A stretch of DNA of 64,000 nt from Lentisphaeria bacterium. Lineage in GTDB: Bacteria; Verrucomicrobiota; Lentisphaeria; Oligosphaerales; Oligosphaeraceae. The stretch is taken from the NCBI GenBank assembly GCA_024405215.1, contig JAKSPB010000003.1:43705-107704 (forward strand). Direction: 5' to 3'. The notes below the pieces were generated by a model. The model ran no database searches, was not told the origin of the DNA, and was given only the letters and a program-made list of their open reading frames with translations. This document shows, one piece after another, positions 7,700-16,441 of the stretch; positions within the stretch are counted from its first letter, which is position 1; the number at the start of each line of letters is the position of its first letter. A program made the position numbers and the translations under genes.

Positions 7700-9436
7700 G
7701 TGATCGGGCAAGAAGATTTCATTGTTGACCTCCTGGTTTCCCGAGGTTTGGTGACAGAGAACCAGGTCGAAGATGCAAAAAAGCGTGTTCAGGAAGAAAG
7801 TGTGGACAGCGTGCTGGCGGGGCTTTATGCTACCGATGCGGTGTCTGACAAGGCGGTTCTGAAGATGCTTGCTGAAGAGTACGGGATGGAAACCTTCGAT
7901 TTTGATGTCCAGAAGGGACGCCTCCCGGAGCACATCATCCAGCTGATTCCCGCCCAGATTGCCATGCGCTACCACATGATTCCCATCGCCTACAACGGCG
8001 AGACTCTGAAGGTCGCCATGGCTGATCCTGCGGACATCGAGTCCCTGGATGCGGTTCGCCACCTGACGAAGATGGATGTGGAAGGCGTGCTGGTGACGGA
8101 GAAGCAGCTTTTGCACTTCCTGGACTTCTACTACAAGCGTTCTGACGCCGGCGACATTTTGACGGAAATGACCGAGACCACCACGGATGTCACGGTCTCC
8201 GCCACCACGGATTCCACTACGGATGCCACCACGGACGCCACTACGGATTCCAGCGTGGGCGGCGGCGATGCCGAATCCGCGCCTATCATCCGCTATGTCT
8301 CTCTGCTGATTCTGGAAGCCTTCCGTTCCCGCGCCTCCGATATCCACCTGGAGCCCATGGAGAAGCGTTTCCGCGTCCGCTACCGTATCGACGGCGTTCT
8401 CAACGAGATGGACGCGCCGCCCAAATATCTGCAGAACAAGATCCTCAGCCGTCTGAAGCTGATGAGCGGCATGGACCTTTCCGAGCACCGAATCCCTCAG
8501 GATGGACGTATCCGCATCACTGCCATGGGCCGTGAACTGGACCTTCGTGTGTCAGACATCCCCTGCACCTACGGCGAATCCATCGTCATGCGTATTCTGG
8601 ATAAGAGCGGCGTCATGCTGGGTATTTCCGAACTGGGCTTCATGGAGGACGATACGAAGCTCATCTACAAGATCCTGAATCTTCCTGACGGCATTTTCCT
8701 GGTGACCGGACCTACCGGTTCCGGCAAGACCACCTCCCTGTATTCGTTCCTGCACGAGCTCAACCAGCCTACCCGCAAGATCATCACTGCGGAAGACCCT
8801 GTCGAATACGAGCTCAGCGGTATCAACCAGGTGCAGGTCAACACCGACGTAGGCCTTACCTTCGGCAGTGCGCTGCGCGCCATGCTTCGTCAGGCCCCCA
8901 ACATTATCATGGTCGGTGAAATCCGTGATGCGGAGACTGGCTCCATCGCCATCAACGCCGCTCTGACCGGACACTTGGTCTTCAGTACCTTGCATACCAA
9001 TGACGCGCCGTCCGCGGTGCCGCGACTCATCGATATGGGCATCAAGCCCTTCCTGGTGGCCTCGTCTCTGCGCGCCGTCATGGCGCAACGACTGGTGCGC
9101 CGGCTTTGCAAGAACTGCAAGCGTCCGCATGAAGTCACCGCGGCCGAGAAGGAGGGCCTTGGCCTTGATGACGAGTTCTTGGAGAAGGCTACTTTCATGG
9201 AGCCTGTGGGCTGCCCCGACTGCAACAAGGGCTATCGCGGACGTATGGGCATCTACGAGATTTTCATGCTGGACAATTCCCTTGAAAATCTGATTTACCA
9301 GCGCGCCGACTCCGGCGTCATCAAGCGCCGCGCCCAGGAGCTGGGCATGCGTGACCTGCGCGACGACGGCGTCCGCAAGGCCGCCATGGGTGTTACCTCC
9401 ATCAGCGAAGTTCTCCGTCTGACCGTCCAAGACTAA
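7700..9436 (+). CDS. pilB: Type IV pilus/type II secretion assembly ATPase (PilB/GspE), first copy
   Basis: The protein has 578 residues with a GTG start preceded by GGAGAA. An MshEN-type N-terminal domain (about 1-150) is joined by a Thr/Asp-rich linker (about 155-188, TTD repeats) to the AAA+ hexameric motor domain. Walker A GPTGSGKTT is at about 336-344 and the Walker B region is MVGEIRDAET. Two CxxC pairs (CKNC, CPDC) form the zinc site typical of PilB/GspE. The enzyme powers pilin extraction from the inner membrane. It heads a four-gene operon with a second PilB-like ATPase, PilT and PilC. Since PilT is present, type IV pili are more likely than type II secretion. Confidence 0.9.
   Translation: MIGQEDFIVDLLVSRGLVTENQVEDAKKRVQEESVDSVLAGLYATDAVSDKAVLKMLAEEYGMETFDFDVQKGRLPEHIIQLIPAQIAMRYHMIPIAYNGETLKVAMADPADIESLDAVRHLTKMDVEGVLVTEKQLLHFLDFYYKRSDAGDILTEMTETTTDVTVSATTDSTTDATTDATTDSSVGGGDAESAPIIRYVSLLILEAFRSRASDIHLEPMEKRFRVRYRIDGVLNEMDAPPKYLQNKILSRLKLMSGMDLSEHRIPQDGRIRITAMGRELDLRVSDIPCTYGESIVMRILDKSGVMLGISELGFMEDDTKLIYKILNLPDGIFLVTGPTGSGKTTSLYSFLHELNQPTRKIITAEDPVEYELSGINQVQVNTDVGLTFGSALRAMLRQAPNIIMVGEIRDAETGSIAINAALTGHLVFSTLHTNDAPSAVPRLIDMGIKPFLVASSLRAVMAQRLVRRLCKNCKRPHEVTAAEKEGLGLDDEFLEKATFMEPVGCPDCNKGYRGRMGIYEIFMLDNSLENLIYQRADSGVIKRRAQELGMRDLRDDGVRKAAMGVTSISEVLRLTVQD
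8194..8253 (+). repeat. Tandem repeat in the pilB linker
   Basis: A roughly 12-bp unit coding Thr-Thr-Asp-Ala/Ser (accacggat with tcc or gcc) repeats about four to five times inside the linker between the N-terminal and motor domains of the first PilB. The repeat could change linker length by slippage in steps of four residues without breaking the frame. Confidence 0.6.
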
Positions 9437-9456
9437 CCGAAATACCTACAAGAGCC

Positions 9457-11181
9457 ATGTACGACGGAACCATTGACATTACCCCGGAAGTCAGCATGAT
9501 ATGGCAGATGTTGCGGAAACGCGATCTCGCCACGGAAGATCAGCTGCAGGAAGTCCTTGAAGAAAGCCGCAACACCGGACAGGATTTCGAGGAAGTCCTT
9601 TACAACTACCAGATCATCACGGAGGACCAGCTCCTGCAGATTACTGCCGAAGAGCTGAATACCCAGTTCGTGGAACTGCACGTCTCCTCCATTGACCGCG
9701 AGGTCACCAAGTGCATCAGCGGCGACATCGCCCGCACATACAGCGTCATCCCCATCATGGAGGACGAGGACACGGTGACTTTGGCCACCGACAAGCCCTT
9801 CGACACCAAGCTTTTCGATGAACTGCACTTTGTCGTGAACAAGGACTGCCACCTGGTGGTCGCCCGCCCCAAGGATATCATGGAGGGTCTCGAGGCCTTC
9901 TATCCCGAAGGCGGTTCCAACGTGAGCGACGTTATCAACGAACTGGTGGAGGAGCACAAGCTGGTCACCGGCAAGGACCTGAGCAATGCCACCGACGCCG
10001 AGCTGGTGGCGGCGGCCAACGAGACCCCCATCATCAAGTTCGTCAACGTCATCCTCCACCAGGCCATCCGAGACAAGGCCTCCGATATCCATTTCGAGCC
10101 CTTCGCCGACGAATTCCGTATTCGCTACCGTATCGATGGCGACCTTTACGAAATGACGCCTCCGCCGAAACACCTGGCGATTCCCGTCATCAGCCGTATC
10201 AAGGTCATGAGCAACATGAACATCTCCGAGCGGCGAATCCCCCAGGATGGTCGTATTGAACTGCGCATCAACCGGAATCCCGTCGACCTTCGTGTTTCTA
10301 CCCTTCCTACCCGCTACGGCGAATCCGTGGTGCTTCGTATTCTGGACCGCACGGTGGTCAACCTGGACCTGGATGCCCTCGGAATGTCCAAGCAGATTGT
10401 TTCCGACATTCGCCACATGATCAGTCGTCCCAATGGTATTTTCCTGGTCACCGGCCCTACCGGTTCCGGAAAGACCACCACGCTCTATTCCGGCATCAAG
10501 GAACTCAACAAGGTCGAGGACAAGCTCCTGACTGTCGAGGACCCTGTGGAATATGATATCGAGGGCATCATGCAGGTGCCTGTCCACGAGGCGGTAGGCA
10601 TGACTTTCGCCAATGCCCTCCGCGCCTTCCTGCGTCAGGACCCCGATCGCATTCTGGTCGGAGAAATCCGCGATAAGGAGACCGCCGATATCGCCATCCA
10701 GGCCGCTCTGACCGGACACTTGGTTCTGTCCACCCTGCATACCAACGATGCCGCAGGTGCCGTCACCCGTCTGATCGATATGGGCATCGAGCCCTTCCTG
10801 ATCGCCTCCACCGTGATTGGCGTCCTGGCCCAGCGTCTGATCCGTCGTTGCTGCCCTAACTGCAAGCAGCCCTACGATCCCACGGACGAAGAACTGGAGC
10901 CCTTCGGTGTCACTCGCGAACAGCTGAATGGCCAGAAGTTCTACCGAGGCATGGGTTGCGACTTTTGCAATGGATCCGGTTACAAGAAGCGTGTCGGTAT
11001 CTTTGAGCTGATGCACATCTCTCCCGATATCCAAAGCATGATCAACCGTCGTTGCCCCACCCAGGAAATCAAAGACAAGGCCATGGAGCAGGGCATGCGC
11101 ACTCTTCGTCAGGATGGCCTGATGCACGTTCTCAACGGCGTTACTAGCGCCAAGGAAGTCATTCAGTTCACATTTGGTTAA
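9457..11181 (+). CDS. pilB: Type IV pilus/type II secretion assembly ATPase (PilB/GspE), second copy
   Basis: The protein has 574 residues and starts 20 bp after the stop of the first PilB. The architecture is the same: an N-terminal MshEN-like domain, an AAA+ motor with Walker A GPTGSGKTT at about 333-341 and LVGEIRDKET as Walker B region, and a zinc site CPNC...CDFC. It lacks the TTD-repeat linker and instead has a segment with VSDVINELVEEHKLV. The two copies are clearly diverged, so this is an old duplication. They could form separate machines or one mixed motor. Which copy drives pilus extension cannot be told from sequence. Confidence 0.9.
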   Translation: MYDGTIDITPEVSMIWQMLRKRDLATEDQLQEVLEESRNTGQDFEEVLYNYQIITEDQLLQITAEELNTQFVELHVSSIDREVTKCISGDIARTYSVIPIMEDEDTVTLATDKPFDTKLFDELHFVVNKDCHLVVARPKDIMEGLEAFYPEGGSNVSDVINELVEEHKLVTGKDLSNATDAELVAAANETPIIKFVNVILHQAIRDKASDIHFEPFADEFRIRYRIDGDLYEMTPPPKHLAIPVISRIKVMSNMNISERRIPQDGRIELRINRNPVDLRVSTLPTRYGESVVLRILDRTVVNLDLDALGMSKQIVSDIRHMISRPNGIFLVTGPTGSGKTTTLYSGIKELNKVEDKLLTVEDPVEYDIEGIMQVPVHEAVGMTFANALRAFLRQDPDRILVGEIRDKETADIAIQAALTGHLVLSTLHTNDAAGAVTRLIDMGIEPFLIASTVIGVLAQRLIRRCCPNCKQPYDPTDEELEPFGVTREQLNGQKFYRGMGCDFCNGSGYKKRVGIFELMHISPDIQSMINRRCPTQEIKDKAMEQGMRTLRQDGLMHVLNGVTSAKEVIQFTFG

Positions 11182-11193
11182 GGAAAGTCTTTC

Positions 11194-11220
11194 GGAGAAT
11201 CGCCCCGACGGCGTTTCTCC
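11194..11220 (+). other. Stem-loop in the pilB-pilT spacer
   Basis: GGAGAA and CGCC pair with GGCG and TTCTCC around a short loop in the 78-bp gap between the second pilB and pilT. There is no T-run, so it is not an intrinsic terminator. It may be an mRNA processing or stability element that tunes the ratio of the gene products. Confidence 0.35.
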
Positions 11221-11259
11221 GGATGAATTTCCGGTTTTTCATTTTGAGGAAATAAGATT

Positions 11260-12372
11260 ATGCCAAGACTTGAAATGGCGGATTTGCTGGATTTGGTGCT
11301 GGAAGAAGGCGCCAGTGACTTGCATCTGCCTTGCTTTTGTCCTCCCACTCTTCGTATCCACGGTGAACTCCAGCCTCTGGACGTTCCGCCCATGCAACCG
11401 GAGGACACGGAATATCTGATGAAGTCCATCACCAGCGAAGCCAATCAGCAGAAACTCCAGCAGGATGGTACCGTGGACTTCGGTTTCGCCTTCGGTGACA
11501 AAGCGCGTTTCCGTGTGTCCGCCTTCCGCGCCCGTGGCAATATCGCCATGGTCCTGCGTACCATTTCCAATGACTTGCTGACCCTGGAGCAGATTGGCTT
11601 GCCCATGGCCTGTAAGGACATCCTCTTCCGCCCACGTGGCTTGGTTCTGGTCACCGGACCTACCGGTTCCGGAAAATCCACCACGCTGGCTTCCATGATC
11701 GACGTCATCAACCACGAGCGTACCGACCATATCATTACCATCGAGGACCCTATCGAGTTCTACCACACCAGCCGCAGGTGCGTGGTCACGCAGCGTGAAG
11801 TGCACAACGACGTGCCTTCCTTTGCTGACGCCATCCGTCGCGCCCTGCGTCAGGACCCCGATGTGATTCTGGTCGGAGAAATGCGCGATAACGAGACCAT
11901 TTCCGCCGCCATCACCGCCGCTGAAACCGGTCACCTGGTCTTCGGAACCCTGCATACCACGGGTTCCGCCGAAACCATCGACCGTATTGTCGACTCCTTC
12001 CCGACGAATCAGCAGGCGCAGATTCGTACGCAGCTGGCGTCCACGCTGATCTGCGTCATCTCCCAGCTGTTGCTGAAACGCATTGACAAGCGTGGTCGTA
12101 TCGCCGCCTTCGAGGTCATGGTCACCACGCCCTCTATCCAGGCGCTGATCCGCGATGGCAAGACTTTCCGTATCACCTCCGATATTCAGACTGGTGCCAA
12201 GTACGGCATGAACACCCTGGATTCGCATCTGCTGCAGCTCTACAACCAGGGAAAGATTTCCTACGGTGACCTCATCACCAAGTGCCGTGACGCCGAAGGC
12301 ATAGTCCAGAAGATCCACGACCAGTTGAAGGAGAACAAGAATTCTCTGAACAACGCCATTAAGAAGCAATAA
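11260..12372 (+). CDS. pilT: Twitching motility retraction ATPase PilT
   Basis: The protein has 370 residues, normal for PilT. The short N-terminal PAS-like domain ([22 protein letters not shown]) is characteristic. Walker [10 protein letters not shown] starts at about residue 133, the Asp box [13 protein letters not shown] segment [10 protein letters not shown] follows, Walker B is [10 protein letters not shown] and the His box is [14 protein letters not shown]. Unlike PilB it has no zinc CxxC pairs. PilT depolymerises pili, powering twitching and DNA uptake. The ATG is preceded by GAGGAAATAAG. It lies between the pilB pair and pilC in one operon. Confidence 0.93.
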   Translation: MPRLEMADLLDLVLEEGASDLHLPCFCPPTLRIHGELQPLDVPPMQPEDTEYLMKSITSEANQQKLQQDGTVDFGFAFGDKARFRVSAFRARGNIAMVLRTISNDLLTLEQIGLPMACKDILFRPRGLVLVTGPTGSGKSTTLASMIDVINHERTDHIITIEDPIEFYHTSRRCVVTQREVHNDVPSFADAIRRALRQDPDVILVGEMRDNETISAAITAAETGHLVFGTLHTTGSAETIDRIVDSFPTNQQAQIRTQLASTLICVISQLLLKRIDKRGRIAAFEVMVTTPSIQALIRDGKTFRITSDIQTGAKYGMNTLDSHLLQLYNQGKISYGDLITKCRDAEGIVQKIHDQLKENKNSLNNAIKKQ

Positions 12373-12389
12373 CGCCAGGAGTTCCCGCT

Positions 12390-13634
12390 ATGGCAAAATT
12401 CCAGTACACTGCATACGATTCAGAAGGCAAGTTGCGGAAAGGCATCATCGAGGCCGATGACGAAAATTCCGCGACTGTCATGCTGAAGAACCAGGCACTC
12501 TCTTTGACGAGCCTGACTACAATCGGAGGCGCTCAGAAGACCCAGGCCGCCAAGTCCGGCGCCGGATCCATCTTCGGCATGCCGAAGATTCCGAAGAAGC
12601 AGCTCTGCACCGCCACGCGTCAGTTGGCCACTCTGCTGGAAGCCGGTCTGCCGCTGGTCCGCGCCCTGCGGACGCTTCAGCGTCAGGCGAAAGGCGTCCA
12701 GCCCCAGCTTTTCAAGGTCATGGGCAACCTGGCCGACTCCGTAGAAGGCGGTTCCACTTTCTCCGAGGCGCTTTCCAGCCATCCCAAGAGCTTCAACAAG
12801 CTCTATATCTCCATGGTCCGCGCCGGTGAGGCATCCGGTGCCATGGAAATCGTTCTGACCCGTCTGGCCGAATTCATGGAAAAGGCCCAGCGCATCGCCG
12901 GTAAGGTCAAGTCCGCCATGGTCTATCCTATCGCCGTTCTGACGATGGCCTTGGGCATCACCGCCGCCTTGATGATCTTCATCATCCCGAAGTTCGGCGC
13001 CATGTTCGAGGAAATGCTTCCCGGCGAATCCCTGCCTGGCATCACCCAGTTTGTCATCAACTGCTCCAATGCCCTCCGCAACCATGCCTTGACCGTGCTG
13101 GCTTGCTTCGTGGGTATCATCCTTGTCTTCAAGCTCTTCTTGAAGACGAAGATCGGTTCTTATCTGTGGGATTTTATGTGCATCAAACTGCCGGGAGTCA
13201 AGGGACTGGTCATCAAGAACGTCTCTGCCCGCTTCTCCCGTACGCTGGGAACCCTGATGGGTTCTGGTGTCGCCATCCTCTCTGCCCTGATGATTGTCCG
13301 TGACACCGCCGGCAACGATCTCTTCGCCGCCGCCATCGACAAGGTCCATGACGCCGTCAAGGAAGGTGAAGGCATGACAAAGCCCCTGGAACAGTCTGGT
13401 GTCTTCCCGCTGATGCTCTGCTCCATGATTGAAGTCGGTGAAGAGACGGGTGCCCTTCCTGACATGCTGAACCGCGTGGCCAACGTCTACGAAGAAGAAG
13501 TCGACCGCGCCGTTGAAGGTCTGACCGCTCTGATCGAACCCGCCATGATCATGTTCCTGGCAGGCGTCATCGGTACCATCGTCGTCGCCCTCTTCGCTCC
13601 TATGGTGAAGATGATCGATAAGCTGGGCGGCTAG
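12390..13634 (+). CDS. pilC: Type IV pilus/type II secretion inner-membrane platform protein PilC/GspF
   Basis: The protein has 414 residues and starts 17 bp after pilT, with CAGGAG upstream. It begins with the typical FQYTAYDSEGKLRKG. Two T2SSF repeats follow (about 70-200 and 275-400), each ending in hydrophobic helices, with about three TM segments. Conserved runs include RQLATLLEAGLPLVRAL and EEEVDRAVEGLTALIEP. PilC is the platform on which the PilB and PilT motors act. It is the last gene of the operon and an intrinsic terminator follows 20 bp after the stop. No pilin, pilM-Q or prepilin peptidase gene is present nearby, so the rest of the machine must be encoded elsewhere. Confidence 0.92.
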   Translation: MAKFQYTAYDSEGKLRKGIIEADDENSATVMLKNQALSLTSLTTIGGAQKTQAAKSGAGSIFGMPKIPKKQLCTATRQLATLLEAGLPLVRALRTLQRQAKGVQPQLFKVMGNLADSVEGGSTFSEALSSHPKSFNKLYISMVRAGEASGAMEIVLTRLAEFMEKAQRIAGKVKSAMVYPIAVLTMALGITAALMIFIIPKFGAMFEEMLPGESLPGITQFVINCSNALRNHALTVLACFVGIILVFKLFLKTKIGSYLWDFMCIKLPGVKGLVIKNVSARFSRTLGTLMGSGVAILSALMIVRDTAGNDLFAAAIDKVHDAVKEGEGMTKPLEQSGVFPLMLCSMIEVGEETGALPDMLNRVANVYEEEVDRAVEGLTALIEPAMIMFLAGVIGTIVVALFAPMVKMIDKLGG

Positions 13635-13654
13635 TTTTCCGCCTTAGGCAGAAG

Positions 13655-13693
13655 ACTCCGGAGACAGGTTCCATGCCGCTCCGGAGTTTTTTT
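13655..13693 (+). terminator. Rho-independent terminator of the pilus operon
   Basis: ACTCCGGAG (13655-13663) pairs perfectly with CTCCGGAGT (13679-13687) and runs directly into a T-tract. It lies 20 bp after pilC. Confidence 0.9.
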
Positions 13694-13743
13694 GTTTCCC
13701 AGAGATAGGTCGTCTCCCCTCCCTCGTCAAAAGTTTCAACATC

Positions 13744-14649
13744 ATGCTCTCTGACCGGATCATCCAAAATGTGCGCGAAGGCGACAGGAAAACCCTCTGC
13801 GAACTGGACGCCAAGGGCCTTTCTCCTGCTGTGGGGGAAGGGGCGGAGGCCTTTGCCCAGCGTCTGGCGATTCTTCGGAAGAGCCTCCAGGAGTTTGAGC
13901 AGAAACTCTCTTCCCAGGGAGAGGCGAGGCTGGATGACCTGAGCGTCCAGTCAAAGGACCGCATTCCCCAGAGTCTCTATGAGACACCGCGGAAACAGAC
14001 CCGGCAGCTTTACGGCTTCGACTGCGATTGGGTGTCCGGTTTCTTTTGCAATCCGCGCTTCAGTTGGCTTTTCGGCGGTTGCACCTATTCCTATCCGCCG
14101 GATTTCTTCACCGTCTTCATCATCGGCGAGAGGCTTCGGAAACAGAAGAAATACCTCTGCTACGACCGAGACGAAATCTTCGCCCATGAACTCTGCCACG
14201 TGGCCCGCACCGGCGTGAACTCCATGGAGTTCGAGGAGCTCTTTGCCTATCAGACTGCCAGAAGCCCTTTCCGTCGTTTCCTGGGCGGGATGATGCACTC
14301 CCAGATGGATACGCTGCTTTTTCTTCTTGCCTGCCTCTTCTTGGTGGCCGTGCAGGTCCTGCTTCCATTATACAATGCCGTTCTTCCTTCCTGGCTGGGT
14401 TGGGCGGTGTTCGGTGCGGTGATGCTTTTCTTCCTGTTGCGGCATGCCTATTCCTATCATGTCTTCCGAAAGGCTCTGCAGAAACTCCAGACGTTTTGCG
14501 GCAACGATGCCGCAAAGGCGCGGATGCTTCTTTTTCACGCCACGGATGACGAAATCCATCAGCTGGCTTGCACTGCGGATCCCAGTGCTCTCCTAAAGGA
14601 ATATTCCGCTTCCGAACTACGCTGGGAAATTGCCTGCAAGAGGATTTGA
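13744..14649 (+). CDS. Putative membrane-anchored zinc metallopeptidase (HELCH motif)
   Basis: I do not recognise the family. In the 301 residues, a soluble N-terminal part is followed by the zinc-peptidase signature HELCH at 148-152. An acidic helix (SMEFEELFAYQTA) follows and could supply the third ligand. Two hydrophobic segments (about 192-215 and 220-240) then form a membrane hairpin, and a helical C-terminus closes the protein. The layout recalls peptidases that act at the membrane, but the catalytic role is inferred only from the HExxH motif. It is a single gene between the pilus terminator and a convergent gene. Confidence 0.55.
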   Translation: MLSDRIIQNVREGDRKTLCELDAKGLSPAVGEGAEAFAQRLAILRKSLQEFEQKLSSQGEARLDDLSVQSKDRIPQSLYETPRKQTRQLYGFDCDWVSGFFCNPRFSWLFGGCTYSYPPDFFTVFIIGERLRKQKKYLCYDRDEIFAHELCHVARTGVNSMEFEELFAYQTARSPFRRFLGGMMHSQMDTLLFLLACLFLVAVQVLLPLYNAVLPSWLGWAVFGAVMLFFLLRHAYSYHVFRKALQKLQTFCGNDAAKARMLLFHATDDEIHQLACTADPSALLKEYSASELRWEIACKRI

Positions 14650-14662
14650 AGGAGAATAGGAT

Positions 14663-14733
14663 AGTTCTTGTATGGTTCTTGTATAGTGTAGTTAAGGGGA
14701 ACTATTTCCTTATCCAGTCACTATACACGAACT
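14663..14733. repeat. Imperfect inverted repeat between convergent genes
   Basis: gttcttgtatagtg (14675-14688) is an inverted match to cactatacacgaac (14719-14732) with one mismatch. The first arm is preceded by a partial direct copy, agttcttgtat (14663-14673). There is no T-run. It may be a bidirectional transcription stop or a remnant of a mobile element. Confidence 0.45.
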
Positions 14734-14773
14734 GTAGCCGCTATGCACAAATTATCTATCCTTAATAAGTCAT

Positions 14774-15403
14774 TCAATATCTTGCCTGGATGGAAGGCAG
14801 TTCCTTCTGCATCAGGTCGCCTAGGTCCAGTCGCCAGTGGCATTGATTTGAGGAATCTACAACGCCGGTAGTCTGTTGCAATGGCGTTGGTGTCTGGAGG
14901 TGCAGAGTCATTTCCAGTCCGTCAACGGCTTCCAGCAGTTTGCGGGCAAAGGCGGCGCGCTGGGGATTCCAGTCAACGGTTTGCTTTGGGAGTTTTGCGA
15001 TAAAAAGTCGCTCATCGGGATTTTGTGCGTCGTCGAGGGAGATTTCGCCCAGAAGTCCAGAGGCGAAAGCATCGCGAGCGCTGGGTGCGGAGAAATCCAG
15101 CCGGATTCGCTGGCCGTTTGGGATGGTGTAGACGTGATACGCGTCCAAGATCACGGCCTCGGATTGTGCGAAATGCCGCTTTACGGCCTCTTCGTCCAAG
15201 GGGCCAAGATTATCGCCGTAGGACAATTCACGGGAGAGTCCTTTCAGGAGTCCGGCGGACTTGTTCGGGATGACATATTCCGTGCTTCCCTGGAGCGCGC
15301 CGTTTTCATCAATGTCGAGATTGATGTTCACGGAGACGGCCTGGAGTAGAATGGCGGCAAACAGTGCCATCCAGAAGAGCATATTATGGAGAAGAAAGCG
15401 CAT
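14774..15403 (-). CDS. Secreted or membrane-anchored protein of unknown function
   Basis: The protein has 209 residues. A hydrophobic N-terminus (LFWMALFAAILLQAVS) looks like a signal peptide or anchor, so the remainder is probably periplasmic. That part is mixed alpha/beta with no cysteines until position 200 and no catalytic signature I can name. It begins with a segment reading NINLDIDENGALQGSTEYV, as in exported proteins with an early beta-strand pair. Its start is 81 bp from the divergent EamA transporter gene. I assign no function. Confidence 0.6.
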   Translation of the reverse strand: MRFLLHNMLFWMALFAAILLQAVSVNINLDIDENGALQGSTEYVIPNKSAGLLKGLSRELSYGDNLGPLDEEAVKRHFAQSEAVILDAYHVYTIPNGQRIRLDFSAPSARDAFASGLLGEISLDDAQNPDERLFIAKLPKQTVDWNPQRAAFARKLLEAVDGLEMTLHLQTPTPLQQTTGVVDSSNQCHWRLDLGDLMQKELPSIQARY

Positions 15404-15484
15404 GGCAGAATTATATTAGCGTAGTTTGCGAAAAGCAGCGGTAAAAGTTGATAAAATAATCTTTCAAATAGGAAAAAAGGAGCA

Positions 15485-16438
15485 ATGGAAGCAGAAAAGG
15501 CGGTTTCCCCTTCAAATGGAAAATTCATTGGCCTGCTGTTGAGCGTACTGGGCATCGCAGTCTTCAGTACCATTGAGTTGAATTGCAAATGGCTAGCGAG
15601 AACACTGACGGCGGCGGGCGCTACGCCCATCGACGGATTTTCGCTGTGCTTCCAGCGGTTCTTCTGGACGGGACTGATTCTGATCGGGATGTTCTACCCT
15701 GCCTATCGGCGCAGCGGACGATGCCTGACTGCCAGGGACCTTGGAGTGTTCCTGCTGAACGGCGTGGTCTGCGTGACAATCTCCATTAGCCTCTACCAGT
15801 TTGCGGTGTCCATTTTTGAAAACGCCTCCAGCGCCGCCGTGGTTTTCAGCTCCAACGCGCTGTTCACCATTATCTTCGCCCGGTTCATCAACCAGGAGCC
15901 GTGGACTTTCCGCAAATGGCTGGCGATTGTCATCGGCATGGCTGGCATCTGCTGTTTTGTCTTTGAAAAAGGGACCCCGACCCTGAGTACCCTGGGGGCG
16001 ATTCTGCTGATGTGGGGAGCTGCGATGGCTTTTGCCTGCAGCGTCTGCATTACGCGCCGGGTCGTGTCCAACTACGGTCCCGGCCTGCTGATGGGCTTTT
16101 CCTCGCTTTTCGGCAGCATCCTGGTTCTGCCGCTGGCGCTTTGGTATGCCAAGCCAGGCGTCTGGCATAGCTGTGTAACGGGATGGCTTCCGCTGACTAC
16201 GCTGATTGTGGCGGGGACTGCTTTGGGCTACTGCCTCTACTATGGTTCCATGAAATACATTTCCGCCTATCTGGCCAGCATGACTTTCATGCTGAAACCG
16301 CCGCTGGCTTGCCTGCTGGCGGTTTGTCTGGCCGGCGAGACCATGAACCGATGGACCATTGCCGGAACCGTCATCATCGTCTGCTCGCTGCTGATTACAA
16401 ACATTTCTTTTGGCAGAAAGAAGCCTGCCGCACAATAG
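15485..16438 (+). CDS. EamA/DMT-family transporter
   Basis: This membrane protein of 317 residues has about ten TM helices arranged as two EamA repeats (about 15-145 and 170-305). It is typical of the drug/metabolite transporter superfamily. AAAGGAG lies a few bases before the ATG. Such carriers move amino acids, nucleosides or other metabolites, and the substrate cannot be read from sequence. The next gene, a nucleoside-phosphorylase-like protein, begins 3 bp after its stop, so a nucleoside or base substrate is a reasonable but weak guess. Confidence 0.85.
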   Translation: MEAEKAVSPSNGKFIGLLLSVLGIAVFSTIELNCKWLARTLTAAGATPIDGFSLCFQRFFWTGLILIGMFYPAYRRSGRCLTARDLGVFLLNGVVCVTISISLYQFAVSIFENASSAAVVFSSNALFTIIFARFINQEPWTFRKWLAIVIGMAGICCFVFEKGTPTLSTLGAILLMWGAAMAFACSVCITRRVVSNYGPGLLMGFSSLFGSILVLPLALWYAKPGVWHSCVTGWLPLTTLIVAGTALGYCLYYGSMKYISAYLASMTFMLKPPLACLLAVCLAGETMNRWTIAGTVIIVCSLLITNISFGRKKPAAQ

Positions 16439-16441
16439 CCC

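Noticed and set aside
8552..13349. Long open frames on the minus strand opposite pilB, pilT and pilC
   Set aside because: Their translations are rich in His, Gly, Asp and Val in the pattern typical of antisense to GC-rich genes, and the + strand frames carry clear family motifs.
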